A DNA stretch of 64,000 bases from Rhodanobacter sp. FDAARGOS 1247 (GCF_016889805.1 NZ_CP069535.1:496001-560000); one strand, 5' to 3'; shown: positions 38,529 through 48,052, counted from the first letter of the stretch. Program-made: numbers and translations. Notes: a model not told the origin generated them from the letters alone.

Positions 38529-39357
38529 ACGCGGCGGCGATCCAGTCGGCAACCGCCTGCGGGTGTTCCAGATGCAGGTGATGGCCACCGTCCATGTGCG
38601 TCACGGTGATGTCCGCCACGCAGGCGGCGCGCGCCTGCATCATCGCGTCGGGCAGGTACGAGGTGGCCGGCTGCGCCAGCAGCAAGGCGGTGGGTGCGGT
38701 GATGCCGCGCAGCAGGGCATGCACCTGCGATTCGGCCAGTCGGCTGGCGCTCGATCGGGTCAACCGTGGATCGCTGCGCCAGCGCCAGCCGCCGCCGGTT
38801 TCGAGCAGCCCCCGTTCGACGATGGGACGGGCCAGTTCGGTGGCCAGGCCGCTGACCATGCTGCGTGCCTCGACCGCCTGTTCGATGCTGTGGAACACCC
38901 GCAGGGGCTTGTCGCTGCGCGGCGCCAGTGCGTCGCGAAAGCGCTGCAGGGTGTGCGAGCCATCGTCGCCGAGCGGGCCCAGTCCCTCGATCAGCAACAG
39001 CCGCTCGATCCGCTGCGGCCGCGCGCTGGCCACCAGCGCGGCGACGCCGGCGCCCAGCGAATGCCCGAGCAGGGTGTAGCGCGCAAGCTGCAGCGCATCC
39101 GCGGCAGCCAGCACGTCGCGCACGTAGTCGAGGAAGTGGTAATGGCTGCCGGCGGGCAGGTGATCGGAATGGCCGTGGCCGGGCAGCTCCAGCGCGATCA
39201 CATGATGGTGTTCCGCCAGCAGGGGCGCCAGCCGCGCAAAGCTGCCGGCGTTGTCGAGCCAGCCATGCAGGGCCAGCAAGGGCGGCAGCGCGGCGTCGCC
39301 CCAGCGCTGCGCGCGCAGCGAGCACGGCGGCAGGTCGATCGTGACGAACTCACTCAT
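38527..39357 (-). CDS. Alpha/beta hydrolase
   Basis: 276 residues. The oxyanion region is LLALHGWLDNAGSF and the nucleophile elbow is GHSLGAG; the late histidine is in DGGHHLHLEHPQ. The HGWLDN pattern resembles the serine hydrolase-like (SERHL) branch. Cytosolic, with no signal peptide. ATG 39357 overlaps the hemH stop by eight bases, so it follows hemH in one transcript. Substrate unknown. Confidence 0.88.
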   Translation of the reverse strand: MSEFVTIDLPPCSLRAQRWGDAALPPLLALHGWLDNAGSFARLAPLLAEHHHVIALELPGHGHSDHLPAGSHYHFLDYVRDVLAAADALQLARYTLLGHSLGAGVAALVASARPQRIERLLLIEGLGPLGDDGSHTLQRFRDALAPRSDKPLRVFHSIEQAVEARSMVSGLATELARPIVERGLLETGGGWRWRSDPRLTRSSASRLAESQVHALLRGITAPTALLLAQPATSYLPDAMMQARAACVADITVTHMDGGHHLHLEHPQAVADWIAAA

Positions 39358-40486
39358 GGCCGGCGCGGACGGCTGTTGCCCGCTGCCCCGCCTGGATGCG
39401 TTGTTGCCGGTGCGCGGCGGCATCGTAGTCGGCGGCGAACTCGGGCCAGCCCTGGGTGTGCCGCAGCACCAGCGCGGCGAGGCTGTCGACCTGGTCCGGA
39501 CTGTCGTTGAGCGCGGGGATGTAGCGCAGCGCTTCGCCGCCGGCGCCGATGAAGAAGTCGCGGTTCTGCATGGCGATCTCTTCCAGCGTCTCCAGGCAAT
39601 CCACCGCGAAGCCCGGACAGGCCACGTCGAGCTTGCGCACGCCCTCGGCGGCGAGCCGGCGCACGGTGGCGTCGGTGTACGGATGCAGCCAGCGTTCGCG
39701 ACCGACCCGCGACTGGAAGCTCACCACCAGCTGTTGCTGGTCCAGCTGCAAGCGCTCGCGCAACAGCCGCGCGGTGGCGTGGCACTGGCAGAAATACGGG
39801 TCGCCTTCGTGCAGGTAGCGCTCGGGAATGCCGTGGAACGACAGCAGCAGCCTGTCGCCGCGGCCGTTCGCGGCCCACCAGCGTTCGATGCTCCGCGCCA
39901 GCGCCTCGATGTGCGCAGTGTCGTCGTGGTAGTCGTTGACGATGCGCAGTTCCGGTGGCCAGCGCAGCTGCTTGATGGTGTCGGCGACTGCGTCGAGCAC
40001 CGAGCCGGTGGAGGTGCCCGAATACTGCGGGTACAGCGGCAGCACCAGCAGCCGGCGCACGCCTTCGCGCTGCAGCTGTTCGATCGCTTGGCGCACCGAA
40101 GGCTCGCCATAGCGCATCGCCAGCGCCACCTTCACCGGCGCCTGTGGCCGTTGCCGGGCGATTTCCGTTTGCAGCGCCGTGGCCAGCGCCTCGCTGCCGA
40201 AACGCAGCGGCGAGCCGCGGCTGTCCCAGATTCTGGCGTACGCATGCGCCGAGCGTTTGGGCCGCAGGCGCAGGATCACCCCGTGCAGGATCAGCCACCA
40301 CAGCCAGCGCGGATACTCGATCACCCGCGGGTCGGCGAGGAACTCCGCCAGGTAGGGGCGCACCGCGCGGGCCGTCGGCGCGGTCGGCGTGCCCAGGTTG
40401 ACCAGCAGGACGCCAGCCTGAACGGGCTGAACATCCGGGTCATGGGAATAGCCGGCAAGGCCGGTATAGTTGTTGCGAAATGGCAT
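39350..40486 (-). CDS. hemH: Ferrochelatase
   Basis: Inserts Fe2+ into protoporphyrin IX, the last step of heme synthesis. 378 residues from ATG 40486. Signatures are VLLVNLGTPTAPT, LPLYPQYSGTSTGS, the catalytic histidine in LLSFHGIPERY, and the glutamate in CPGFAVDCLETLEEI. An open frame adds 27 codons upstream, but they read through a glycine/valine-rich stretch. Divergent from the SYLF gene. Confidence 0.95.
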   Translation of the reverse strand: MPFRNNYTGLAGYSHDPDVQPVQAGVLLVNLGTPTAPTARAVRPYLAEFLADPRVIEYPRWLWWLILHGVILRLRPKRSAHAYARIWDSRGSPLRFGSEALATALQTEIARQRPQAPVKVALAMRYGEPSVRQAIEQLQREGVRRLLVLPLYPQYSGTSTGSVLDAVADTIKQLRWPPELRIVNDYHDDTAHIEALARSIERWWAANGRGDRLLLSFHGIPERYLHEGDPYFCQCHATARLLRERLQLDQQQLVVSFQSRVGRERWLHPYTDATVRRLAAEGVRKLDVACPGFAVDCLETLEEIAMQNRDFFIGAGGEALRYIPALNDSPDQVDSLAALVLRHTQGWPEFAADYDAAAHRQQRIQAGQRATAVRAGHE

Positions 40487-40618
40487 GGTGGTGATCGTGA
40501 CGACGTCGATCAGTGAGTCTGCCACAAGCCCGCCACCCCCACCTTGCGTCGGGGCCGGGTTCGACACGTATCCCCCGATTCCAGCCGAAACCGACCCCGA
40601 ACCGAAGCGGAGCTGCCC

Positions 40619-41308
40619 ATGTTGAACAAATCAATGCGACGACTGCTGCTGATCGGCATGGCCCTGTTGCTGCCTGCAATGGCCGCGCACGCCGAGGATC
40701 CGCCGCTGGTGCGCGCCAGCAACGCGGTGCGCGTGATGAACGACATCATGCAGGCGCCGGACAAGGCGATTCCGCAGGACCTGTTGCGCAATGCGCGGGC
40801 CATCGCGGTGATCCCGGACATGATCAAAGCCGGTTTCATCTTCGGCGGTCGCCGTGGCGAAGGGCTGATCTCGGTGAAGAGTCCGGACGGCACCTGGTCC
40901 AATCCCAGCTTCATCACCATGACCGGCGGCAGCGTGGGTTTCCAGGCCGGCGTGTCCTCCACCGACGTGATCCTGGTGTTCCGCACCCAGCGTGGGGTGG
41001 ATTCGATCGTCAACGGCAAGTTCACCCTCGGCGCGGACGCGTCGGCCGCGGCCGGTCCGGTGGGTCGCACCGCCAGCGCCTCCACCGATGCCCAGCTGAA
41101 GGCCGAGATCTATTCGTACTCGCGCAGCCGGGGCCTGTTCGCCGGTGTCGCACTCGACGGTTCGGCGCTGCGCATCGACTATGATGCGAACGCTGCCGTG
41201 TATGGCGCCGGCGTGACTCCGCGGCGCATCTTCGAGGGCGGCGTCAGCAACGTGCCCACGCCCGTGGTGGACTTCCGCGACCGCCTCGAAGAGTACACTT
41301 CGCGCTGA
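40619..41308 (+). CDS. Secreted SYLF-domain lipid-binding protein
   Basis: 229 residues: signal peptide (RRLLLIGMALLLPAMAAHA) and a SYLF (DUF500) domain covering nearly all the rest (IPQDLLRNARAIAVIPDMIK, FIFGGRRGEGLISVK, GGSVGFQAGVSSTDVILVF). SYLF domains of eukaryotes bind phosphoinositides; bacterial members are secreted and unassigned. ATG 40619 is chosen over 40544 because it opens the signal peptide. It lies 60 bases ahead of tatA and may share its transcript. Confidence 0.9.
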   Translation: MLNKSMRRLLLIGMALLLPAMAAHAEDPPLVRASNAVRVMNDIMQAPDKAIPQDLLRNARAIAVIPDMIKAGFIFGGRRGEGLISVKSPDGTWSNPSFITMTGGSVGFQAGVSSTDVILVFRTQRGVDSIVNGKFTLGADASAAAGPVGRTASASTDAQLKAEIYSYSRSRGLFAGVALDGSALRIDYDANAAVYGAGVTPRRIFEGGVSNVPTPVVDFRDRLEEYTSR

Positions 41309-41368
41309 TGCGGAATGCCGGCCCGTGCGGGCTGGCGTTTCCGGTTCGATCCGTTTTCGAGGTAATAC

Positions 41369-41608
41369 ATGAGCATCTGGCACCTGATCATCCTGCTGGT
41401 CGTGGTCGTAGTGATCTTTGGCACCGGCAAGCTGCGCAACATCGGCTCCGATCTCGGTAGTGCCATGCGCGACTTCAAGAAGGGCCTGAACGGCGACGAG
41501 GAAGAAGCCAAGCGCAAGGAAGACGCCGAGCGCCTGCGCGCCGATCCGCCCGCGTCGTCCGCTGGCCAGACCACGCAGAGTCAGCGCGACTCCAGCGATC
41601 CGAAGTAA
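41369..41608 (+). CDS. tatA: Twin-arginine translocase subunit TatA
   Basis: 79 residues: one N-terminal membrane helix ([18 protein letters not shown]), the hinge with [20 protein letters not shown] amphipathic helix and a charged tail. It forms the Tat pore with TatB and TatC. GAGG lies 7 bases before the ATG. First gene of tatABC. Confidence 0.96.
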   Translation: MSIWHLIILLVVVVVIFGTGKLRNIGSDLGSAMRDFKKGLNGDEEEAKRKEDAERLRADPPASSAGQTTQSQRDSSDPK

Positions 41609-41625
41609 GCCGGCGGGTTGCGGCG

Positions 41626-42075
41626 ATGATCGAGATCAGCTTCGGCAAGCTGGTGCTGCTGGCGCTCATCGCGCTGATCGTGCTCGGCCCGGAAAAGCTG
41701 CCGGGCGCGGCGCGCACCGCCGGTGCGCTGCTGCGCCGCATGCGCAGTGGCTGGGACAACGTGCGCGCCGAAGTGGAGCGCGAATTGCAGATCGAGGAAA
41801 TCAGGCGCACCGCGCGCGAGGCGGCCGCCCGCGCCGAGGCGGCGCAGGCCGAACTGGATGCGGCCGTGCAGAAGGTCCGCGAGGTGGGCAACGAGACTCC
41901 GCCACCTGCCGCGACGGCGGTCGAGGCGGGCGAGGAACCCCCGGTCATGCTGCCGCTGGCGGAGACGCCGTCAGCGCCCGCCACCGCCGCCGATGATGCC
42001 GGGTCCGACGACCGTACCGGCGACCTGTTCGCCCCGGTGAAGTCTCCCGCGGAGCCGCCGCATGGCCACGCCTGA
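41626..42075 (+). CDS. tatB: Twin-arginine translocase subunit TatB
   Basis: 149 residues: membrane helix ISFGKLVLLALIALIVLGPE with the glutamate and LGPEKLPGAAR typical of TatB, then a long amphipathic and acidic/alanine-rich tail. With TatC it recognises twin-arginine signal peptides. The stop overlaps the tatC start by 14 bases. Confidence 0.95.
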   Translation: MIEISFGKLVLLALIALIVLGPEKLPGAARTAGALLRRMRSGWDNVRAEVERELQIEEIRRTAREAAARAEAAQAELDAAVQKVREVGNETPPPAATAVEAGEEPPVMLPLAETPSAPATAADDAGSDDRTGDLFAPVKSPAEPPHGHA

Positions 42076-42820
42076 GCCCGACATCGACCTGCAGCAAGGC
42101 CTGTTCTCGCACCTGCTGGAGCTGCGCACGCGCCTGCTCAAGGCCTGCGCCACGGTGCTGCTGGTGCTGCTGGCGCTGGTGCCGTTTGCCAACCGCCTGT
42201 ACACCGAACTGGCCGCACCGCTGGTGGCGCGCCTGCCGCAGGGCGCACACCTGATCGCCACCGAGGTGGCCAGCCCGTTCGTCACGCCGCTGAAGCTGGC
42301 GTTCTACGCGTCGCTGTTCATCAGCATGCCGATGATCCTGTACCAGCTGTGGGCCTTCGTCAGCCCCGGGCTGTACAAGCACGAGAAACGCCTGGCCCGC
42401 CCGCTGCTGGCCGCGGCGCTGGTGCTGTTCTACGTCGGCTGCGCGTTCGCCTATTTCCTGGTGCTGCCGGCGGCGTTCCGGTTCCTCACCGCGGTGACTC
42501 CGCAGGGCGTGGAGATGATGACCGACATCACCCACTACCTCGACTTCGTGATGCTGATGTTCTTCGCCTTCGGGCTGTGCTTCGAAGTGCCGGTGGCCGT
42601 GGTGGTGCTGGCCGCGGTGGGCATCGTGGACGTGGACAAGCTGCGCAGCGGGCGTCGCTACGCGATCGTGGGCGCGTTCGCGATCGCCGCCTTCATCACC
42701 CCGCCAGACATCACCTCGATGATCATGCTGGCGGTGCCGATGTGCCTGCTCTACGAGCTGGGTGTGCTGGCGGTGCGCTGGCTGGTCAAGCCGGTGAAGC
42801 CGAGTCCGGCCGGCAGCTGA
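42062..42820 (+). CDS. tatC: Twin-arginine translocase subunit TatC
   Basis: 252 residues with six membrane helices. The cytosolic N-terminus (LFSHLLELRTRLLKAC) and ALVPFANRLYTEL, the loop FVSPGLYKHEKR with the critical Phe/Glu, and YFLVLPAAFRFL are family signatures. It is the receptor core of the Tat system. Convergent with priA (16-base gap). Confidence 0.96.
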   Translation: MATPEPDIDLQQGLFSHLLELRTRLLKACATVLLVLLALVPFANRLYTELAAPLVARLPQGAHLIATEVASPFVTPLKLAFYASLFISMPMILYQLWAFVSPGLYKHEKRLARPLLAAALVLFYVGCAFAYFLVLPAAFRFLTAVTPQGVEMMTDITHYLDFVMLMFFAFGLCFEVPVAVVVLAAVGIVDVDKLRSGRRYAIVGAFAIAAFITPPDITSMIMLAVPMCLLYELGVLAVRWLVKPVKPSPAGS

Positions 42821-42836
42821 TCGCGCGCCAACGGCG

Positions 42837-45011
42837 TCAGTACAAATCGATCGGATCGACATCCAGCGACCAGCGCAGCTTGCGCGCCAGCGGAAGCCTG
42901 GCCAGCGCCAGCTGCCACGAGCGCAGCATGCCGTGCAGGCTGCGCCGGCTGGCGGCTTCCAGCAGCAGCTGGGCGCGATGACGGCCGGCGCGCAGCGGCA
43001 TCGGCGCGGGCATCGGGCCGGCGATCTGCAATGAATCGTCCTGCGGCAAGGCCGCGCGTGCGGCGGCGAGGAAGCCGTCCACGTCCTCGCGCCGCACCGA
43101 CTCGGCACGCAGCAGCACCTGGTGGCTGTATGGCGGCAACTGGATCAGCCGGCGTTCGGCCAGCAGTTCGCGCGCCGCCGCCGCATAGCCTTGCGCCAGC
43201 AGGCTGCGCAGCAGCGGGTGTGCCGGCTGGTGGGTCTGCAATACCACGCGGCCGGGCTTGCTGGCGCGGCCGGCGCGGCCGGCCACCTGCACCACCAGCT
43301 GGGCCAGCCGTTCGCCCGCGCGGAAGTCGATGCTGTGCAGGCCTTCGTCGACACCGACGATGGCAACCAGGGTGAGGTTGGGCAGGTCGTGGCCCTTGGC
43401 CAGCATCTGGGTGCCGACCAGGATCGCCGGCTGGTCGTCGGCCAGCGTTTCCAGCAATTGCTCGAAGGCGTCCCGGCGCCGGGTGGTCTCGCGATCGACG
43501 CGCAGCACCGGCACCTGCGGAAACAGCGTGACCAGCGCCTCCTCCAGCCGTTCGGTGCCCTGGCCCTGCGGCTTGAGATCGCCGGCGCCGCAGGTGGGAC
43601 AGGCGGCGGGCAGGCGCTGGCGATAATCGCAGTGGTGGCAGATCAACTGGCGCCGACCCGCGTGCAGGGTCAGCGGCCGCTCGCAGCGGGGACAGTCGGC
43701 GTGCCAGCCGCAGGCGTGGCACAACAACACCGGCGCGTAGCCGCGGCGGTTGCGGAACACCAGCGCCTGTTCGCCGCGCCCCACCGTGTCCGCCACCGCG
43801 GCCAGCAGGGCGGGCGACATGCCGTGCTCCAGCCGCTGCGCCCGCATGTCGATGATCTGCACCTGGGGCGGCCGGATCGCGCCGGGGCGTGCACGCAGGT
43901 GCAGGGTGCGATAGCGACCGGCCTCGGCGTTGGCCAGCGATTCCAGCGATGGCGTGCCCGAGCCCAGCAGCACCGGCACGCCCAGCGCCCGGGCGCGCAC
44001 CACGGCCAGGTCGCGGGCGTGGTAGCGGAAGCCGTCCTGCTGCTTGTAGGAGCCGTCGTGTTCCTCGTCGACGATGATCAGCCCGGCCTGCGGCAGCGGG
44101 GTGAAGATCGCCGAACGGGTGCCCAGGATCACCCGCGCCGTGCCGGCGCGTGCCCGCAGCCAGGCGCGGGCGCGATCGCCCTCGGACAGGTTCGAATGCA
44201 GCACTTCGATCAGCACGCCGAGCCGCTGGCGCAGGCGCCGCACGGTCTGCGGCGCCAGGCCGATTTCCGGCACCAGCAGCAGGGCCTGCTTGCCCTGTGC
44301 CAGCACCTGTTCGATCAGCGCCAGGTAGACCTCGGTCTTGCCGCTGCCGGTGACGCCGTCGAGCAGGAAGGGCTGGAAGCTGCCGAGGCTGGCGCCCACC
44401 GTGGCCACCGCCTGCTGCTGCTCCTCGTTGAGTTGCGGTGCCGGCGATGCTGGCGGACGGTGATCTGCTGGCGGCCGTTCGCTGCGTTCGAGCAGGCCGG
44501 CCGCGGCCAGCCGCCGGGCCGCTTCGCGCCAGCCGGGCAGGCGTTCGGTCAGTTCCTGCGCGCTCAACGCTCCCGTGGCGAGCAGGGCCAGGAAGGCCTT
44601 GCTGCCGCCGCGTCGGTTGCCGGCCTCGTGGGCCTGGTGGCCGGCCGCGGCAAGCGCCCAGTATTCATCGCCGATCGGTGGCAGCGGCTTCGCCTCGCGC
44701 AGGGGCAGCGGCAGCGCATTGCCATAGGCCTCGCCCGGCGCGCCGAGCCAGTAGTCGGCGGCCCAGGCCAGGGTCTGCATCAGTTCGGCGTCGAGCAGGG
44801 GCTCGTCGTCCAGCAGACGGGTTACCTGCTTCAGCCGGCCGCCCTCGACCGCGGCGGCGGGCTCGATCGCCACCACGACGCCGACGCGCTTGCCGCGGCC
44901 GAACGGCACCAGCACCCGGCTGCCCACGCCAGCCTCTCCCGCGGCCGGTGGCAGGTAATCGAACAGGGTAGGCAGGGGCACCGGCAGGGCGATGCGCAGG
45001 ACGGCGGGCAT
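42837..45011 (-). CDS. priA: Primosomal protein N' (PriA helicase)
   Basis: Restarts collapsed replication forks by loading DnaB. About 724 residues: the 3'-end-binding domain (RIALPVPLPTLFDYLPPAAG), Walker A DGVTGSGKTEVYL (near residue 222), DEEHDGSYKQ, and an eight-cysteine zinc region (CHACGWHADCPRC and CHHCDYRQRLPAACPTCG). Motif VI is VQVAGRAGRASKPG. ATG 45011 has GAGG six bases upstream, favouring it over ATG 45023. The upstream region carries DnaA boxes. Confidence 0.95.
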   Translation of the reverse strand: MPAVLRIALPVPLPTLFDYLPPAAGEAGVGSRVLVPFGRGKRVGVVVAIEPAAAVEGGRLKQVTRLLDDEPLLDAELMQTLAWAADYWLGAPGEAYGNALPLPLREAKPLPPIGDEYWALAAAGHQAHEAGNRRGGSKAFLALLATGALSAQELTERLPGWREAARRLAAAGLLERSERPPADHRPPASPAPQLNEEQQQAVATVGASLGSFQPFLLDGVTGSGKTEVYLALIEQVLAQGKQALLLVPEIGLAPQTVRRLRQRLGVLIEVLHSNLSEGDRARAWLRARAGTARVILGTRSAIFTPLPQAGLIIVDEEHDGSYKQQDGFRYHARDLAVVRARALGVPVLLGSGTPSLESLANAEAGRYRTLHLRARPGAIRPPQVQIIDMRAQRLEHGMSPALLAAVADTVGRGEQALVFRNRRGYAPVLLCHACGWHADCPRCERPLTLHAGRRQLICHHCDYRQRLPAACPTCGAGDLKPQGQGTERLEEALVTLFPQVPVLRVDRETTRRRDAFEQLLETLADDQPAILVGTQMLAKGHDLPNLTLVAIVGVDEGLHSIDFRAGERLAQLVVQVAGRAGRASKPGRVVLQTHQPAHPLLRSLLAQGYAAAARELLAERRLIQLPPYSHQVLLRAESVRREDVDGFLAAARAALPQDDSLQIAGPMPAPMPLRAGRHRAQLLLEAASRRSLHGMLRSWQLALARLPLARKLRWSLDVDPIDLY

Positions 45012-45398
45012 GGGCGACCTCATGGGCGGGCCAGTGTAACCGCCGGCCTCGTCCGGCTTGCCACGCCATGTGCGGCCGCTCGCCCGGAGTTGCGTGAACT
45101 TGCTTCCCGTCTATCGAGGAGTCGGGGGTAAGTGGCTATCCCGGGGAGGGTTTTACGCTTATCCACAGCGGCTGTGGATAAGTCTGTGGATGCAACGGGG
45201 AGGGCAGGCCGCAAAGGGCGTGGTGGCGCCCTTCATGACGGCTTGACGACGTTTTGGTCACGTAGAAAAATTGTTTTCAATCAAGCACATGCAAAATGCG
45301 TTCGGGCATGGTTCACACAATTGACAAACCCGTGAGCAGTGCCTTGACAGTCAGTTGATGCTGTGCAAAACCGCTGGCGGAGCCATCGAAAAACGGGC
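45012..45398. other. 387-base region upstream of priA
   Basis: No coding frame with a ribosome site. It holds the DnaA box pair (annotated separately), an AT-richer stretch at about 45250-45370, and two TTGACA words on the plus strand (45321 and 45344) for which I see no convincing -10 partner or downstream gene. The priA promoter must lie here on the minus strand. Confidence 0.6.
45159..45193. promoter_or_regulatory. DnaA boxes upstream of priA
   Basis: A perfect box TTATCCACA (45159-45167) faces a second perfect box TGTGGATAA (45173-45181) with five bases between. A third, weaker box TGTGGATGC follows at 45185-45193. The cluster is about 150 bases before the priA start. Without dnaA, dnaN or rpmH nearby it is not the chromosomal origin. 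It may regulate priA or bind and recharge DnaA. Confidence 0.75.
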
Positions 45399-45408
45399 TC
45401 AGTGAGCC
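45387..45408 (-). terminator. Possible terminator at the end of the DUF3667 gene
   Basis: On the minus strand GGCTC-ACT-GAGCC (45408-45396), overlapping the stop codon, is followed by CGTTTTTCG (to about 45387). The stem is only five base pairs but the T run is intact. Confidence 0.5.
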
Positions 45409-46559
45409 ATGCCCAAGGCCGCCGCGATCGTCAGCGCGAACATCAGCAACCAGAAGTAGAACCAGCCGATGAACCAGAATTTCACCACGGTCATCGGCCA
45501 GCCCTGGTGGTAGACCCGTTTCTGCATGATCAGCAGGTAGGTGGGGATCCACAGTATCAGCAGGGCCTGCACCCAGCCCAGCACGTAGCCGGTCCAGGCC
45601 GCGTGCGGACGCAGCCAGGTCGACAGCATGCCGGTGAGGGTGATCAGCAGCAGGCCGAGGAACATGAAGGCATGACTGTGCAGGGCCACGATCAGATGCT
45701 CCATGTACAGCCGCCGGCGAAACACGTAGAACAGCTTGAGCAGGCCGGCGAATACCGGGATCAGCACGAACATGGTCGCCGGCAGCGTGCCGAAGACGCC
45801 GTTGATCATCCGTTGCTTCGCATCGGCGCGGGCGGCGGGGTCGCCATCCTTGAACGTGCGCCAGTTGACGTGGATCTGGTGGCCCAGCCGGGCCAGTCTG
45901 GCGTTGGCGATCTCCGGCAGCCAGCTGATGTGGACCTGCCCGGAGTCAGGCTCCGTCGTCTCGCTGTCCCGGGTCACGGCCTGGAGGTTCGCGGCGACGG
46001 AGGCGGCCGGCATCGGTGCGGCGCCAAGTTCGGCCAGGCGCTTGTTCGCCTGCTGCCGCATGTTCTCGGCGGCCAGTTCGAGCTGGTGTTGCGGCAGCAC
46101 GCCATACGCGGCGATGTGCGGCAGGGTCTGGAGCTGGCTCTTCAGTACCTTGCGGACTTCCTTCGGGGTGTCGGCGTCCTTGAAGGTATCCCCGGTCACC
46201 GTCACCACGGGTCGGTCGTCCACGGCGATCCTGGCGGCAAACTGGTCGATCGCCAGGTGAAACACGAAGAACGACAACAGGCACAGCACGAACATCAGCC
46301 GGAACGGCGCGATGTAGCGCACCCGCCGGCCGCCGAAATATTCCAGCGTGAGGAACCCCGGCTTCAGCAGCAGTGGCGGCAGCGTGTGCACGATGCGACC
46401 GTCGATGTGCAGCACCGTCTCCACGGTCTCCTCGAACATGTGGTGCATCGGCTTGAGCACGCTGTGGATCGACTGCCCGCACTCGTGGCAGAACTCGCCC
46501 TGCATCGGGGCGCCGCAGTTGGCGCAATGCAGTCCTTCGTAGCTGGTGAGCTGCTTCAT
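45399..46559 (-). CDS. DUF3667 membrane protein with N-terminal zinc ribbon
   Basis: 386 residues. A four-cysteine ribbon at the N-terminus (CANCGAPMQGEFCHECGQ) precedes about 60 residues, a first membrane helix (LMFVLCLLSFFVFHLAI), a long soluble middle part (about residues 115-260) and four further helices near the C-terminus (for example TMFVLIPVFAGLLKLFYVF). This is the DUF3667 plan; function unknown. The gene stands alone, divergent from the MATE pump gene. Confidence 0.88.
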   Translation of the reverse strand: MKQLTSYEGLHCANCGAPMQGEFCHECGQSIHSVLKPMHHMFEETVETVLHIDGRIVHTLPPLLLKPGFLTLEYFGGRRVRYIAPFRLMFVLCLLSFFVFHLAIDQFAARIAVDDRPVVTVTGDTFKDADTPKEVRKVLKSQLQTLPHIAAYGVLPQHQLELAAENMRQQANKRLAELGAAPMPAASVAANLQAVTRDSETTEPDSGQVHISWLPEIANARLARLGHQIHVNWRTFKDGDPAARADAKQRMINGVFGTLPATMFVLIPVFAGLLKLFYVFRRRLYMEHLIVALHSHAFMFLGLLLITLTGMLSTWLRPHAAWTGYVLGWVQALLILWIPTYLLIMQKRVYHQGWPMTVVKFWFIGWFYFWLLMFALTIAAALGMAH

Positions 46560-46660
46560 GGCAGTCCGTAGTTCGTCGCAGCGGGGAATAGTCGCACAGG
46601 TTGCCCGGGCGGCGGCCGTGACGAATGGCTCAGGTAGAATGGCCGGCTCTGGAGTCTGCT

Positions 46661-48052
46661 GTGTCGATGAAACCCTTCCGTCCCGAACGTGCCCGTCTGC
46701 AGCACGAGGTGCGCGCCACGGTGCGTCTTGCGCTGCCGTTGATCGCTGCCCAGCTGGCGGCGATCGGCAGCAACGTGATCGACACGGTGCTGGCCGGCCA
46801 CGTCAACGAACACGTGCTGGGCGCGGTGGCGGTGGGCGCGAACATCTGGTCGCTGGCGATCGTCAGCGGCATCGGCATGATGATGGCGGTGCCACCGTCG
46901 GTGGCCCAGCTCGATGGCGCCGGGCGCCGGCCGGAGGTGGGCGCGGTGTTCCACCAGGCGCTGTGGATGGCGCTGGGCATGGGCGTGCTGCTGTGGTTCG
47001 CGGTGCGCCACGCGGAACCGCTGATCGATTTCATCGGGGTGACGCCGAGCCTGCGCCACGACGTGCAGCGCTTCCTGCTGGCGATCAGCTGGGGCGCGCC
47101 GGCGCTGACCTGTTACTTCGCGCTGCGCGGCCTGTCCGAAGGGCTGTCGCTGACCCGGCCGTCGATGTATTTCAGCCTCGGCGGGCTGGTCCTGCTGATC
47201 CCGCTGGGCTACGTGCTGATGTTCGGCAAGCTGGGCATCCGGCCGCAGGGTGCGCACGGCTGCGGCGTGGCCACCGCGATCGTGCTGTGGCTGGAGATGC
47301 TGGCGTTCGGCATCTACGTGGTCTTCCGCCGCAACTACCGCGGGCTGGGGCTGTTCGAGCGTTTCGAATGGCCGGACCTGCGCCGGATCGGCCAACTGCT
47401 GCACATCGGCCTGCCGATGACGGTGACCCTGCTGGCCGAGGCCGGGCTGTTCGTGGCCACCGCGCTGATCATCGCCACGCTGGGCGAGTCGGTGATCGCC
47501 AGCCACCAGATCGCGATCAACATCGCCTCGTTCTTCTTCATGATCCCGCTGGGACTGGCGATGGCGATCACCGTGCGGGTGGGCAATGCGGTAGGGCGCG
47601 GCGACGAGCAGGGCGTGCGCTACGCGGGCTTCTGCGGGATTGGCCTGACCCTGGTGACCCAGCTGGTTTCGGCCGGCTTCATGCTGGGCCTGCCCCATTT
47701 CATCGCCACGCTGTACACGCGCGATCCGAAGGTGATCATGCTGGCCGCGCAACTGATCATGCTGGCCGGCGTGTTCCAGTTTTCCGACGGCATCCAGGTG
47801 GCCGCCAATGGCGCGCTGCGCGGCCTCAAGGACACCCGCGTGCCGATGGCGATCACCCTGTTCGCGTACTGGGTGGTCGGCATGCCGGTGGGCTGGTGGC
47901 TGGCGTTCCACCACGGCATGGGCGCGCGGGGCATGTGGATCGGCCTGATCGCCGGCCTGTCGGTGGCCGCGGTGATGCTGTTCACCCGCTTCTGGCGCAG
48001 CGCCTGGAAACAGCGCTGGCGCCGCCACCGGTCGATCACGGCAGCGGCCTGA
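46661..48052 (+). CDS. MATE family multidrug efflux transporter (NorM-like)
   Basis: 463 residues, twelve membrane helices in two homologous halves (LALPLIAAQLAAIGSNVIDT and IGLPMTVTLLAEAGLFVATA are the matching starts). Typical MATE segments are VLAGHVNEHVLGAVAVG and GMMMAVPPSVAQLDG. It would export cationic drugs by Na+ or H+ antiport. GTG 46661 has GGAG at six-base spacing; ATG 46667 is the alternative start two codons later. Downstream sppA is in the same direction with a 46-base gap. Confidence 0.92.
   Translation: MSMKPFRPERARLQHEVRATVRLALPLIAAQLAAIGSNVIDTVLAGHVNEHVLGAVAVGANIWSLAIVSGIGMMMAVPPSVAQLDGAGRRPEVGAVFHQALWMALGMGVLLWFAVRHAEPLIDFIGVTPSLRHDVQRFLLAISWGAPALTCYFALRGLSEGLSLTRPSMYFSLGGLVLLIPLGYVLMFGKLGIRPQGAHGCGVATAIVLWLEMLAFGIYVVFRRNYRGLGLFERFEWPDLRRIGQLLHIGLPMTVTLLAEAGLFVATALIIATLGESVIASHQIAINIASFFFMIPLGLAMAITVRVGNAVGRGDEQGVRYAGFCGIGLTLVTQLVSAGFMLGLPHFIATLYTRDPKVIMLAAQLIMLAGVFQFSDGIQVAANGALRGLKDTRVPMAITLFAYWVVGMPVGWWLAFHHGMGARGMWIGLIAGLSVAAVMLFTRFWRSAWKQRWRRHRSITAAA

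Noticed and set aside
35294..39325. A 1343-codon open frame on the minus strand
   Set aside because: Only the 3' third (to 36646) encodes the MFS transporter; the rest is antisense to the M49-like gene and part of the hydrolase locus, without family similarity. It reflects the few stop codons in high-GC DNA.
45159..45193. Chromosomal origin of replication
   Set aside because: Only two perfect DnaA boxes and one weak one, and no dnaA, dnaN, rpmH or gidA nearby.
45250..45370. Transferred island remnant in the AT-richer stretch
   Set aside because: It is short, holds no gene, repeat or integrase remnant, and a lower GC is normal for a promoter region.
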